Shown one piece after another: positions 35,888 through 44,852 of a stretch of 64,000 bases of DNA (position 1 is its first letter; every line of letters begins with the position of its first letter). The notes below the pieces were generated by a model. That model made no database searches, was not told where the DNA came from, and worked only from the letters and a program-made list of their open reading frames with translations. The stretch spans positions 90,657-154,656 of the forward strand of contig NZ_VFPT01000003.1 of the NCBI RefSeq assembly GCF_006716865.1, given 5' to 3'. The position numbers and the translations under genes are program-made. This DNA is from Roseinatronobacter monicus. GTDB taxonomy: Bacteria; Pseudomonadota; Alphaproteobacteria; Rhodobacterales; Rhodobacteraceae.

Positions 35888-36796
35888 ATGAAGAGGCCTG
35901 CAATGACACCAGACGACATAATGCGCATATTCGCCCGTCGCGGCCCCTTGCCGATCAAGGCGATCGAGGCCGCACGCGAACAGCGCGAGGCGATGGTGCC
36001 GCTGTTTCTGGAACATATCAACGTTCTGCAAAAGGCGCGGGTCGAAGACCTTTCAGAAGATGACCCCTTCGTGTTCATCTACCATCTTCTGGCGGAATGG
36101 CGCGAAACCAGTGCCTACCGCCCGATGGCCAAGCTCTTTCAGCGCGAACCGGATCATCTGGACGCGCTGCTGGGCGACGCCATCACCGAAACCTCGGACC
36201 GCGTCATGTTCGGGCTTTTCGACGGAGATCTGGAGCCGATCTTCGAGATCATCCGCAACCGAAGAGCCGACAGTTTTCTGCGGGGCGAGATGTTCGACGC
36301 CATCACGTTGATCGCGCTAAGCGAGCCCGGATTGCGTCCGCAGGTCAGAGACTTTCTGACGGAATTTCATGACGACGCGGACGCAAAAACCGAGGAAGAA
36401 ATCTGGTGGGCTTGGGCGCAAACCGTTGGCGTGCTCGGCTTCGAAGATATGGTCTGCAAGGTGCGCGCTGTCTTTGAACGTGGTTGGATCACGCCTGACC
36501 ACACTGCCTATGCCGATTTCGAGCATGTCATGCAGGTCAACCGTACCGCCGATAGTGCCAGCGGTTTTGCTGCCGAGTACCACAACCGCCCAATCACTGA
36601 CACCGTGGCAGAACTCAAGGGCTGGTACTGTTTTTCACCAGAATATCTGGCGAGCAAGTCACGGGTACAGCCGCTCGCCCTCACGAACCCGGAACTCTTT
36701 GGCACCCAGCCCGTTCAAGCCAACACAAAGATTGGCCGGAATGATCCCTGTCCCTGCGGCAGCGGGAAAAAATACAAGAAGTGCTGCGCGGCCTGA
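35888..36796 (+). CDS. DUF1186 protein with C-terminal SEC-C zinc-binding motif
   Basis: Starts considered are ATG 35888 and 35903. The ~300-residue protein is helical over most of its length, with [40 protein letters not shown] and [20 protein letters not shown], which match DUF1186, and it ends in [20 protein letters not shown], the C-x-C-x8-C-C SEC-C zinc motif also seen at the tail of SecA. Function is unknown. It is divergent from the MmeI-like gene and converges with virD4, so it may be a remnant of the accessory island. Confidence 0.8.
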   Translation: MKRPAMTPDDIMRIFARRGPLPIKAIEAAREQREAMVPLFLEHINVLQKARVEDLSEDDPFVFIYHLLAEWRETSAYRPMAKLFQREPDHLDALLGDAITETSDRVMFGLFDGDLEPIFEIIRNRRADSFLRGEMFDAITLIALSEPGLRPQVRDFLTEFHDDADAKTEEEIWWAWAQTVGVLGFEDMVCKVRAVFERGWITPDHTAYADFEHVMQVNRTADSASGFAAEYHNRPITDTVAELKGWYCFSPEYLASKSRVQPLALTNPELFGTQPVQANTKIGRNDPCPCGSGKKYKKCCAA

Positions 36797-36887
36797 CAGA
36801 GGTCGGCCTGACGACCCGGATAGCCAGGACGATGTCGTCTGACAGGAAATATGCTAACTGGAACGCGGCTTTGATCTCATGCGCCCA

Positions 36888-38954
36888 TCACGCAGCCTTG
36901 CCCTGCTTCCGGATCAACTCGATTTCCTGTGTGATGCTCTCGATCGCTGCACAGTTTTCTGCTGTGGGGGCGATGAGCTGCGCTTTGGCCATGACAGACG
37001 TACTCATGCGCCCCCGCCGAGACATCGGAAGCGTCAGGGGTTGCTTCGCGCTGTTCGTGGACTGACCTGGCAGAGGCAAGCGCCGGGGTGCTTTTGCCGC
37101 GTCGAAATCAGATATGTCGAGCAGACCGGTCATGAGCGACACGCTCGCGCGCGACAACTTGCGGAGTACCGGTGGGGCGACTTCCCCGGCTGATGCGGCC
37201 ACACTGCCCGCCCCCACCCGCTGCGCGGCAATCATGCCTTCGGTCCGCAGCTGCACGATGGCTGCCACGCGATCATCGATCTCAGCCGCGTCCTGCGCGT
37301 TCAGTTTGCCCCCGAGCGGCAAGGGGTAGTCGCCCGTCTGCCCTTCAAACATATGCCGCAGCTTCGCGTCCTCATAGTATTTGATCCGCTTGGCGCGGGC
37401 CGGGTGCTGGCCGTCGATCACGAGGATGATGTCATCAAGATCGAGCCGCGCGGCCTCGTCTTCGGTAAGCAATGGCCGTTCTTCGGTGCGTTCACTGACA
37501 TTGGTGTCGAACATGCCCCGCCCCATGGCGCGCGATTTCGACACCACGCGCTTGGTGGTCATGCCCACGCCTTCGCTGACCTCGGTGACGGTGCGCTTCT
37601 CGGAGGGGGTCATGTAGAGCTTGACGCCGGCGCCCCCCTGCAGCGAGAGGCGGGTGTTTTCTCCATAGATCTCGTCGAGGGCGGGAATGGTCTGGGTGAT
37701 GATCGCCAGATGGCCGCCGTAAGACCGCAGGGTCTTGATGCTCTCGGCCACGATCGGCATCTTGCCCAGCCGGTCGAATTCATCAAGCATGATCATCACG
37801 GGCCAGGGCTCGTCCTCGCCCGGCTCGTGGTCCTGCAAGCTCGCGATCAGGTCGGAGAAGAAGAGCCGGATCAGCGGCGCCAAGGGCCGGATATTGTCGG
37901 GCGAGACCACCAGATAGACTGTCTGCGGCTTGCGCCGGAAGCTCGAGAAATCGAAATCCGACACGGATGTCGCGCGGTCAATGGTCGGGTTGTCCCAGGC
38001 ACTCAGCCCGGAGGTCATCAAAAGCGACAGGTACGAGGTCAGCGTGCGGTCATTGGTCGAGGCCATGCGCTCAAAAATCAGCCGCGCAGAAGGGCTGCGC
38101 ACTTCCTCCGCGTAGCCTGCATATTGCTTGTTCTTGTCACCCCCCGAAGAGGCCAGGCGGTAGATTTCGCCAATGGTGGGCAGGTTGCGTTCCATCGCGA
38201 GGATCCCGCAGGCGACAAAGAGATCGATGCCGCCTTCGAGCAAGCCTTTGGCATTCTCGCCATCGGCTTGCAGGAACAGATTGGCGGTCTTGCGCAGCTC
38301 CATCTGGCGTTGGTCGGGATTGGGGAGCGCCGCGATGCGCTGCAGCGGGTTATAGCGATGCGTGGGGCGGTCCCAATCAACCGGGGCAAAGCGCCAGACC
38401 TTGTCACCACGCGCGCGGCGCTTGCGCGAGGTCTTGTCAAAGTTCTCGCCCTTCACATCGAGCACCACGGCCGATCCGACAAAGCACAAAAGGTTCGGGA
38501 TCACAAAGCCCGTGCCCTTACCGCGCCCTGTGGGGGCGACGACCAGACAATGCGGGAAGGTGGTCGAGCAGAGGAACTTCGCGCTGGATTTGGGCTTGCC
38601 CATCTTGCCCAGCAGAAACCCGCGCCCGGGCTTCTCAAAAAAGCCGTTGCGCTTCAATTCGGGCTTGGTTTGCCAATGGGTCTCGCCAAAGCGTGTCAGA
38701 CCCTCATGGACCACAAATGAGCCCAGCAGCAGCGTGCCAAGCGTGGCAAACAGAAAGATCAGCCAGACCACCTGCCAGACATCGGGATGGTGGAACCGGA
38801 TCGCTTGCCAGTTCTGCACCAGGAGACCCCAATCGAGGGTGGCGGCACTGCCGGTGAGTTTGAGCGCCAGATAGCCTGTAGCCAGAATATAGGCGAGCGA
38901 AAGCCCGAGAGCGGCAAAGAGGCCGAGGCCTGCCAGTACGCGTGTCTTAATCAT
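36888..38954 (-). CDS. virD4: VirD4/TraG type IV coupling protein
   Basis: The 688-residue protein has two N-terminal membrane helices (LGLFAALGLSLAYILATGYL, VVWLIFLFATLGTLLLGSFV), Walker A VVAPTGRGKGTGFVIPNLL (about 140), GSAVVLDVKGENFDKTS, and Walker B PWPVMIMLDEFDRLGKMPIV with ITQTIPALDEIYGEN. It brings the relaxase-DNA complex to the VirB channel and uses ATP for transfer. The ATG overlaps the relaxase stop by 8 bases. It is ~11 kb from the virB operon, separated by the toxin-antitoxin and restriction island. Confidence 0.94.
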   Translation of the reverse strand: MIKTRVLAGLGLFAALGLSLAYILATGYLALKLTGSAATLDWGLLVQNWQAIRFHHPDVWQVVWLIFLFATLGTLLLGSFVVHEGLTRFGETHWQTKPELKRNGFFEKPGRGFLLGKMGKPKSSAKFLCSTTFPHCLVVAPTGRGKGTGFVIPNLLCFVGSAVVLDVKGENFDKTSRKRRARGDKVWRFAPVDWDRPTHRYNPLQRIAALPNPDQRQMELRKTANLFLQADGENAKGLLEGGIDLFVACGILAMERNLPTIGEIYRLASSGGDKNKQYAGYAEEVRSPSARLIFERMASTNDRTLTSYLSLLMTSGLSAWDNPTIDRATSVSDFDFSSFRRKPQTVYLVVSPDNIRPLAPLIRLFFSDLIASLQDHEPGEDEPWPVMIMLDEFDRLGKMPIVAESIKTLRSYGGHLAIITQTIPALDEIYGENTRLSLQGGAGVKLYMTPSEKRTVTEVSEGVGMTTKRVVSKSRAMGRGMFDTNVSERTEERPLLTEDEAARLDLDDIILVIDGQHPARAKRIKYYEDAKLRHMFEGQTGDYPLPLGGKLNAQDAAEIDDRVAAIVQLRTEGMIAAQRVGAGSVAASAGEVAPPVLRKLSRASVSLMTGLLDISDFDAAKAPRRLPLPGQSTNSAKQPLTLPMSRRGRMSTSVMAKAQLIAPTAENCAAIESITQEIELIRKQGKAA

Positions 38955-41889
38955 GGCCTACTCCTCGGTCTTGCGCCGCATTGGCCGCGCGTTCATCGAA
39001 CCAGTCTTCGGTCACTTGTTTGAGCGCAGGCTGCGAGTTCCCCTCGGCCTTGAGATATTCGCGGGCAACAGACAGCTGGTCTTCACGCGACCCCACCCCC
39101 TCAAGCCCCGAGATATCGCCCTGCTTCAGGCGCGCGATCTCGTCAGGGGTCAGACGCTCCTCCACCGCTTCGCGATAGGCCTCGGCGCGCGCGGCATCGG
39201 TTGGTGCGGGCAGTCTGGCCAGATCGGATTTCGCGGCGATCAGCACGCCGGCGGCGGCGGCAGTCGCAGCGATGGTGCCAGTGCCAGCGGTAGTGCCCGT
39301 CGTGGTTCCAGTCGCGGTTCCTGTGCCGCGCTGGATATCCTGCACCTCCCAGGCGCGCCGACTGCCCTGTTTCTCGACCAGCTCATTCGTCACGGGGTCA
39401 CGCGTCTTGATGGTGACCGGCTCGGAGCGGGTCGAGGACAGGGTGACGGTATCGCCCGTCTTCACCCCCTGATCCGTGAGCGCCTTGGCAACCCCGACGC
39501 CCCAGACGTCATGGCTGCGGCCACTCGGGAGCTGCAAACGCACATAGGGAGACTCGGCCGCACCGGGGCGGTCCAGATAGGGGCGTGTGCCTTGCGCGAG
39601 GATGGTCCCGCGCACGCCCTGGCTGTAATCAATCCTGTCGCCCGACGTGGTGGGGGCGGAACTGCCCGCAGGATCGCGGGAAAGGTCACGCGTTGCGTCG
39701 CGCCCCCGGTCGGCCGTCGCAGGGACAGGCCCGTCGGTGCGCTGCAAGCTGCGCGGGCGCTCCATGTCACTGCGCCGCGCGGACTCCTCAAGATCGCGCG
39801 CATTGGGCGTGTAGCCTTCGACCTTGATGCCCTTGGCTGCCCCCTCGATCCACATCTCGCGCCGAAAATCCTCTGGGCCAGTCACTTTCATGGAGCCCCA
39901 GCCACGATGGGCGGCGAGATTGACCATATCAAGCGCTGTCGCCTTGTCGGCCGCCTTCGTGCTCAGCGTATCGCCCGTATCGACAATGGCGGCGCGGGCA
40001 TCATCGTAATGGCGGTAGAATTCCTGCACGTCGCCCTGCTTGGTCACGACAAAGCGGTCGTAATAGCTTGCAGGCGTATCCAGCGGATCGAGGTCGCGGC
40101 GCGCGGGCGCGATGCTGTCCGCCTTTGCCTCACCCGCCAGATCACCTGCAGCCGCCTGAGCTGCCGTCGGCATAGGCTGATCTGTTGCCTCCCCGCCTGC
40201 GCGCTCTGGCGGCTGCGCTTGCGGTGAGACCTCGGCAGGCGCGACAGGTGCGGTGCGCGCCACCCCCAGCACCTCGGCCTTGGCCTCAGCGCGCGCCTGA
40301 TCCTCGATGTCAAAGGACCGCGACGAGACCCCCGCCCTGTCAAAGCCCGCGCGCCTCATATCCGCGATGGCATCCTGAATATTGCGGGACGTCTTCTCCT
40401 CAATGGCCTCGCGCTGCGCAGGTGTCAGATCGAGCCCGACATCCTCGCCGATGCGGTCATGCACACGGTCCACCTCTTCCAGCGCGCGGTCCAGGTCCCC
40501 CTGCTTTGAGAGATCGAACCCGTGATGCGCCGCCACGCTGCGCAGATCATCCAGCAGCCATTGTTGCTCCAGCGCGGAATTCGGCGCGCCCTCGCGCAGC
40601 CGGGCCATGATCGCGTCACCGCTGATCCCGCTTCCCTCCGCCGCCCCCCGGATACGCCCTTCGCCCACGCGCGCGACATGTTCCATGGCGATGGCCGCGT
40701 TCTGCTTCGCATAAATGCCTTCTTCGCTGGGCGCGCCAGCCAACTCCTGATCGCGCGCCTCCGCAGGCAGCAGGGCGTCCAGCTTTGAAAGTGCGTCGCT
40801 GAGGCGCGCTTCTTCTCGTGGGCGCTCACCCGGCGCGGCTGCCGCAATCCGGTCCTCGGCCTCAGCCACGACCGTATCGAGGCGTTGCAGGGCCTGAGTG
40901 AACCGCTCTTGTTGGTACATCGGGATGGCTCCGTAATTTTGGGATTGAAGGCTGCGCCCGGCACCAAGGTCGGCGGCCGCGCGCTGAAGGTTTTGCGCGA
41001 GATCAGAGAGGCGCGTGTAAGACGCGATCTCGCCACGGGTGAAACGGGAATGATCGATGGCCTCGATCCCGCGCGCATGGGCTGCCAAGGCCGAATAGCT
41101 CTCTGCATGGCGCGCGATCTGGCCGCGGGCATAGTCCAGATCAGCCCCCATGCGCGGGCGATCAGCCGTCCGGCCCCGACGATACTCGGCATCTGTGGGC
41201 GCGCGGTGGAGGATACCGCGCTGCAACCGGCTTGTGGCCTCCAGTGCGACACCATGCGCCTGACCCAGTTCGACCAGGGCGTCCTTGTAGGTCTCGTAGC
41301 TGTGCTCCGTGCCCTGGCGCAGTGTAAACAGCCGGCCATCCTCGCCGCGCCGATTGACGACGATATGCGCATGTGGATGCGCGCGGTCGCTATGCGTGGC
41401 AGCGATATAGTCGAACTGCCCCTCAAAGAACCGTTCGCAAAAGCGCGCGGTGATCGCCTGCACATCGCGACTGTCGGTGTCCTGGGGGAAGGACAGGATC
41501 AGATGCGCGGTCTGGCCCGCAGAGGTCATCCCCGCCCAGCCCGCGCTCCAGCGCAGGGCCGCCTCGCGCGCCTCATCCCCGGAAAGCGGCCCGCGCTGCT
41601 CATAGGTGCCCATGGAGTCAAACACCCGGTCTGCCTTGCCGGTCAGGTATTCCAGCTGATTGCCCAGCTGGCGGCTGTCATGACACCCGCCCCCGCGCAC
41701 CAGCTTGACCACCACCGCCCGGTTCCCCGCAGCCGCCCGCGCCATATGCTGATAGCTGCGGGTCCCACCCCCGCGGCGGCCAAAGGACTTTGGCGCAGGC
41801 TCATCGCCCCGCCCGCCCGGGCCCCGCGTCCAGCCCTCGTCGAACAGCGTGCCCATGGCCGCAGTGACAGCATCTGGCCTAGCCGACAT
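38947..41889 (-). CDS. VirD2-type relaxase with LPD7 domain
   Basis: The start at ATG 41889 gives 980 residues. The relaxase domain shows LVRGGGCHDSRQLGNQLEYL, AHLILSFPQDTDSRDVQAIT and the HxH metal site in SDRAHPHAHIVVNRRGEDGR. A long Ala/Arg-rich helical middle follows. At about 630-740, SYYDRFVVTKQGDVQEFYRH and HRGWGSMKVTGPEDFRREMW with IKVEGYTPNARD fit an LPD7 domain, then RLQLPSGRSHDVWGVGVAKA is an OB-like module seen in TraC/relaxase proteins. It nicks oriT and pilots the strand. It overlaps mobC by 11 bases. Confidence 0.9.
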   Translation of the reverse strand: MSARPDAVTAAMGTLFDEGWTRGPGGRGDEPAPKSFGRRGGGTRSYQHMARAAAGNRAVVVKLVRGGGCHDSRQLGNQLEYLTGKADRVFDSMGTYEQRGPLSGDEAREAALRWSAGWAGMTSAGQTAHLILSFPQDTDSRDVQAITARFCERFFEGQFDYIAATHSDRAHPHAHIVVNRRGEDGRLFTLRQGTEHSYETYKDALVELGQAHGVALEATSRLQRGILHRAPTDAEYRRGRTADRPRMGADLDYARGQIARHAESYSALAAHARGIEAIDHSRFTRGEIASYTRLSDLAQNLQRAAADLGAGRSLQSQNYGAIPMYQQERFTQALQRLDTVVAEAEDRIAAAAPGERPREEARLSDALSKLDALLPAEARDQELAGAPSEEGIYAKQNAAIAMEHVARVGEGRIRGAAEGSGISGDAIMARLREGAPNSALEQQWLLDDLRSVAAHHGFDLSKQGDLDRALEEVDRVHDRIGEDVGLDLTPAQREAIEEKTSRNIQDAIADMRRAGFDRAGVSSRSFDIEDQARAEAKAEVLGVARTAPVAPAEVSPQAQPPERAGGEATDQPMPTAAQAAAGDLAGEAKADSIAPARRDLDPLDTPASYYDRFVVTKQGDVQEFYRHYDDARAAIVDTGDTLSTKAADKATALDMVNLAAHRGWGSMKVTGPEDFRREMWIEGAAKGIKVEGYTPNARDLEESARRSDMERPRSLQRTDGPVPATADRGRDATRDLSRDPAGSSAPTTSGDRIDYSQGVRGTILAQGTRPYLDRPGAAESPYVRLQLPSGRSHDVWGVGVAKALTDQGVKTGDTVTLSSTRSEPVTIKTRDPVTNELVEKQGSRRAWEVQDIQRGTGTATGTTTGTTAGTGTIAATAAAAGVLIAAKSDLARLPAPTDAARAEAYREAVEERLTPDEIARLKQGDISGLEGVGSREDQLSVAREYLKAEGNSQPALKQVTEDWFDERAANAAQDRGVGHD

Positions 41890-42532
41890 GTGCTGCCTCC
41901 GGGGTCGCATCGCCAACCATCGCATCGCCCACAATCGCACGGAAAGCCGCATCGCGCCCGCGCGCCTTGGCCCCGATCAGCACGGCCAGATGATCACGCG
42001 ACTGGGTGACGGCAGCATGTGTTGCGCGCAGCACCTCGACCTCGCGACGGCCAAGCTTGCGCGCCTCTGGCAGGAGCCGCGGGTCATTCAACCTCCGCGC
42101 AATCTGGTTGAGGTTTGATCCGATCACCGACAATTCGCGGCGCAGCGCGCGGATGCCCTCGGCCAGCTCCGCATCGGCTCCGAGATACCCGGCAGGATGG
42201 CGAATGAAGGCACGCAGCACCGTCGATCTTTGATCACCCCCGAGCCGCGCGATCAGCGCATCAAAGGCCCGGATATCCGCAACCGGCACCCGCGCGGTCA
42301 CAGTCGCCGTCTCGGACCGGGCCTGCGCACGCGCCATCTGCACCCCGCGCGCGATGTTGCGGATGGTCTGCACCGACACGCCATAGCGCGCAGCCAGCAC
42401 CTTGGTCGCGGTCCCCTGCCCCCGCGCCAGCGCAATCGCCTGGCGCTGCGCAGGCGTCAGGCGGGGCTTGCCCACCGCCTTGTCACTCGCGTTTGTGTTG
42501 TGTGTAGTCAATATCCATTTCCTGCCAAACAC
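41879..42532 (-). CDS. mobC: MobC-like relaxosome accessory protein
   Basis: The 217-residue protein has an N-terminal HTH (ARGQGTATKVLAARYGVSVQ then TIRNIARG), a middle region with TVTARVPVADIRAFDALIAR, and the MobC signature RRELSVIGSNLNQIARRLND. It likely binds oriT and helps the relaxase to melt and nick it. The stop overlaps the relaxase start by 11 bases. The start may be a few codons inside the frame. Confidence 0.85.
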   Translation of the reverse strand: MFGRKWILTTHNTNASDKAVGKPRLTPAQRQAIALARGQGTATKVLAARYGVSVQTIRNIARGVQMARAQARSETATVTARVPVADIRAFDALIARLGGDQRSTVLRAFIRHPAGYLGADAELAEGIRALRRELSVIGSNLNQIARRLNDPRLLPEARKLGRREVEVLRATHAAVTQSRDHLAVLIGAKARGRDAAFRAIVGDAMVGDATPEAAHVG

Positions 42533-42558
42533 TCACATCATTCTTCCCTTTGACTAGG

Positions 42559-42575
42559 CGCCGCACAACGCGGCG
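42559..42575. other. Perfect hairpin upstream of mobC, candidate oriT element
   Basis: CGCCGC-ACAAC-GCGGCG is a perfect 6-bp inverted repeat with a 5-base loop in the mobC/parA divergent region. Relaxases of this class commonly recognise an inverted repeat next to the nick. No nick consensus could be pinned, so the oriT reading is inference. Confidence 0.4.
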
Positions 42576-42611
42576 TCAATCGGAATGCGTCGCAGGCGCT
42601 CATTATTATCG

Positions 42612-42752
42612 TTTGTTATCATGTGTTTGTGTGTGGGTGCGTGGGCGGGTGCGTGCTGGCGCGGGTGTGTGGCAGGGTGGGTGTTTGCGTGCGTGCGTGT
42701 GTGCAGATGTGCGTGTGTGCAGCCGTGCGGATATGCGTGGGTGCGTGCTTGT
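42612..42752 (+). repeat. G/T-rich tract with irregular GTGCGTG-type repeats
   Basis: Over ~140 bases the plus strand is almost only G and T with few C, built of irregular repeats of GTGCGTG, GTGTGTG and GTGGGTG. Frames through it encode low-complexity Cys/Val/Arg strings and are not genes. It lies between divergent mobC and parA-like genes, a usual place for oriT or a centromere. The strand asymmetry could promote melting or unusual structures. Confidence 0.6.
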
Positions 42753-42853
42753 CAATCTACCGATGCGTGTGCTACCTGCGCCGCGTTGAAGCAAATGCAG
42801 CGTCCGAGTGGCGGGCTCTGTGAACCGTATTTCAAGCGAGTGAGATCTCTCAA

Positions 42854-43633
42854 GTGAGCACTAAAACCCCGATCCTGATCGCCGCCATGAACCGCAAGGG
42901 CGGGATCGGCAAAACCACATTGGTGCGCGCCCTCACCTCCGCCATCGTGCATGCGGGAAAGAGCGTCCTGCTGATCGATACCGACCCCAACCGCGCGCTC
43001 ATCTCATGGCAGCTGCGCGCGCAGGAGGCAGGTTTCGGATCGCCGCTGATGTCGTGCAAGGAAACGCTGGACATGGATGTTCTCAACACCATGCTCGATG
43101 AGGCCTTTGACGCGGGGGCGGTGGATTTCATCATCATCGACACACAAGGTGGTGGTGGGGTCTGGGCCGATACCATTGCCGCACAAGTTCATATCATCGT
43201 GGCCCCCGTGATCCTCGCGCGCACCGATGTCGAAGACAGTCTCAAATCCTTTGCCTGGTATCAGCGTCTGGCCGACCGCGTCGATCAGCCGGAGCTATTG
43301 CCGAAATACTGTTCGGTCATCACCAAGTTCGATTCCAAGACCCGCAGCGGGGAATCGAAGCTGCGCCAGACCGAACAGCAGCATCTGCTGACCGTGGCGC
43401 AAAAGCTCAAGCCCCTGTCTTACGCCCTGCGGCTGCGTCCGGCCTATCAGGATATGGATGAGACCGGCCTTCTCGGCGAGATCGCGCGCCGGATGCGCGA
43501 GGAAGCCAATGTGCTCAAGCGTGGGCAGGCCGTACGCTTTGAAGAGGCCCTGCAAGAGGCCACCTATGTGCTGAACGAATTGCTGGCCGAGGGCAGTGGG
43601 GTGTCCTTCGACCCTGAGGCCGCGCATGCCTGA
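42854..43633 (+). CDS. ParA/VirC1-like ATPase
   Basis: A GTG start gives 259 residues with the deviant Walker A NRKGGIGKTTLVRALTSAIV, the LLIDTDPNRALISWQLRAQE Asp and the DFIIIDTQGGGGVWADTIAA switch region. This fits ParA/MinD-type ATPases. The position beside mobC and the relaxase favours a VirC1-like role (relaxosome placement or T-strand processing) over simple partition, but either is possible. The stop overlaps the next gene by 8 bases. Confidence 0.85.
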   Translation: MSTKTPILIAAMNRKGGIGKTTLVRALTSAIVHAGKSVLLIDTDPNRALISWQLRAQEAGFGSPLMSCKETLDMDVLNTMLDEAFDAGAVDFIIIDTQGGGGVWADTIAAQVHIIVAPVILARTDVEDSLKSFAWYQRLADRVDQPELLPKYCSVITKFDSKTRSGESKLRQTEQQHLLTVAQKLKPLSYALRLRPAYQDMDETGLLGEIARRMREEANVLKRGQAVRFEEALQEATYVLNELLAEGSGVSFDPEAAHA

Positions 43634-44246
43634 TCGCAGCCGCCCCATGCTCACAGTCAGAGGTGTCGATCCCGAGATGGGCAAGGCCATCAAGCCAGTG
43701 ACGGCCCCAGAAACTGTCCGAGAGCCTGCCCCACAAACTGGCGGTGCGACCTCAACAGAGAAGACCCGGGAAGAGAGAATGATCACGCCTGTGGCCGCCG
43801 ATCTCCTCGACAGGACCGCCAAGCGCAAGACCACGGCCCTGCGGCAGGTGGTCCAGACCGCCGCCGCCGCACCCACTCTTGCCCCTTGCGATGACGTGGT
43901 CACGATCTGGCTCGCGCTGCATCCGCTGCAGCGTCATGCCGAGCGCCTCAGCTCCTTGCGCGCGCAAGGCATGGAGATCACGATCCTGTTCCGGCTGGCC
44001 TGGCTGCAGTTCAGCGACACCCTGACCCTAACACCCCAGTATCAAAAGCCCGAGCCCTGCATCTGGTGGCGCGCGCATGTGCATCGCAAGCGCGTGAAAC
44101 TGTCCGCATCGCTTCTGGCCGACATATCCCGCAACGCGCGGGATTTCGGGGCGCTGAAACCAACCGAGCTCGTCGCAGGCCAGATCCAGCGCCAATGGAT
44201 CGCAGCATTGGATGAGGTCATCGCGCGCGTGGATGCAGAGGTCTGA
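43626..44246 (+). CDS. Partner protein of ParA/VirC1-like ATPase, unknown family
   Basis: ATG 43626, inside the ATPase stop region, gives 206 residues. The N-terminus is low-complexity and polar. The C-terminal ~110 residues are helical with ERLSSLRAQGMEITILFRLA, WLQFSDTLTLTPQYQ and VKLSASLLADISRNARDFGA. Size and position resemble ParB-type or VirC2-type DNA-binding partners, yet no HTH or ParB motif is evident. It is the last gene before the non-coding repeat. Confidence 0.6.
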   Translation: MPDRSRPMLTVRGVDPEMGKAIKPVTAPETVREPAPQTGGATSTEKTREERMITPVAADLLDRTAKRKTTALRQVVQTAAAAPTLAPCDDVVTIWLALHPLQRHAERLSSLRAQGMEITILFRLAWLQFSDTLTLTPQYQKPEPCIWWRAHVHRKRVKLSASLLADISRNARDFGALKPTELVAGQIQRQWIAALDEVIARVDAEV

Positions 44247-44852
44247 TGCGTTCTGTGAACTTGCGTGGCACGGGACGCCGTCACGAACCGCACATCTGCC
44301 GTCACATGTACTGCGCTCTCGTCTTGCAAGAGGGATGCGGCCCCGCAGGGCTGAGACCTGGGCGTGCATGCGACCATGCCCCGCGGGCCGAGGGGCTGGC
44401 TCAGGATGAGACAGCCAAAGCCGCGCCTTGGGGCAGGGAGAAGGTGCGCTCAGGGCTCAGGGCAACGCCGCAGCAGCCCGGCCCCGCTCGCGGGGCTTGC
44501 CCATGCTCAAGCCACCAAAACCGGACATTCGGCCAAGCTGAAATGCTGCAGGGGCAGTCGGCTGCAGGCAGCCTCATTGCGGACGGTCATGCGGGGTGCA
44601 GCATGTGTCGGGTGATCGACATGCAGGGCGGAAAGCGGCCTGTGGCCATGCGGCATTGCAGTTGCAGCATCTTGTGTAAGCGGCCCTTCCTGAGGTGACC
44701 TCCATTTCCGGCAAGCGCGGGCAACGCCACTGCGTCCGACGCAACCCGCCTGCGGCTGCGCTGCCCTGGAAAGAAAAGACCGTATCTTGCGTACGGCACG
44801 CGTCTATCGACCGTTGCCCCACAGACACGCGGGCATTTCACACCGCGCTTTG
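44247..44852. other. Gene-free region between ParA operon and glpR
   Basis: Open frames here are short and without motifs. The region holds repeat copy R1 (44323-44505) with an internal GC hairpin. The rest (44510-44850) has no recognisable feature except that it is the 3' flank of both converging units. Confidence 0.55.
44323..44505 (+). repeat. Dispersed ~180-bp non-coding repeat, copy R1
   Basis: This stretch aligns over its full length with 61631-61811 in the same orientation. Shared blocks include CTTGCAAGAGGGATGC, GGCTCAGGATGAGACAG and CAGCAGCCCGGCCCCGCT, with roughly 70% identity by eye. It holds a hairpin GCCCCG-CTCG-CGGGGC at 44481-44496. Like the other copy it begins ~60-80 bases after a gene end. 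It is non-coding in all frames. Origin unknown: old mobile element, structured RNA or terminator cassette. Confidence 0.7.

Noticed and set aside
37353..38720. 455-codon open frame on the plus strand
   Set aside because: Antisense to virD4; the coding frame on the other strand has all family motifs.
42585..42857. Small Cys/Val-rich proteins in the G/T tract, or a CRISPR-like array
   Set aside because: The frames are by-products of low-complexity GTGCGTG repeats; repeat units are irregular and there are no unique spacers.
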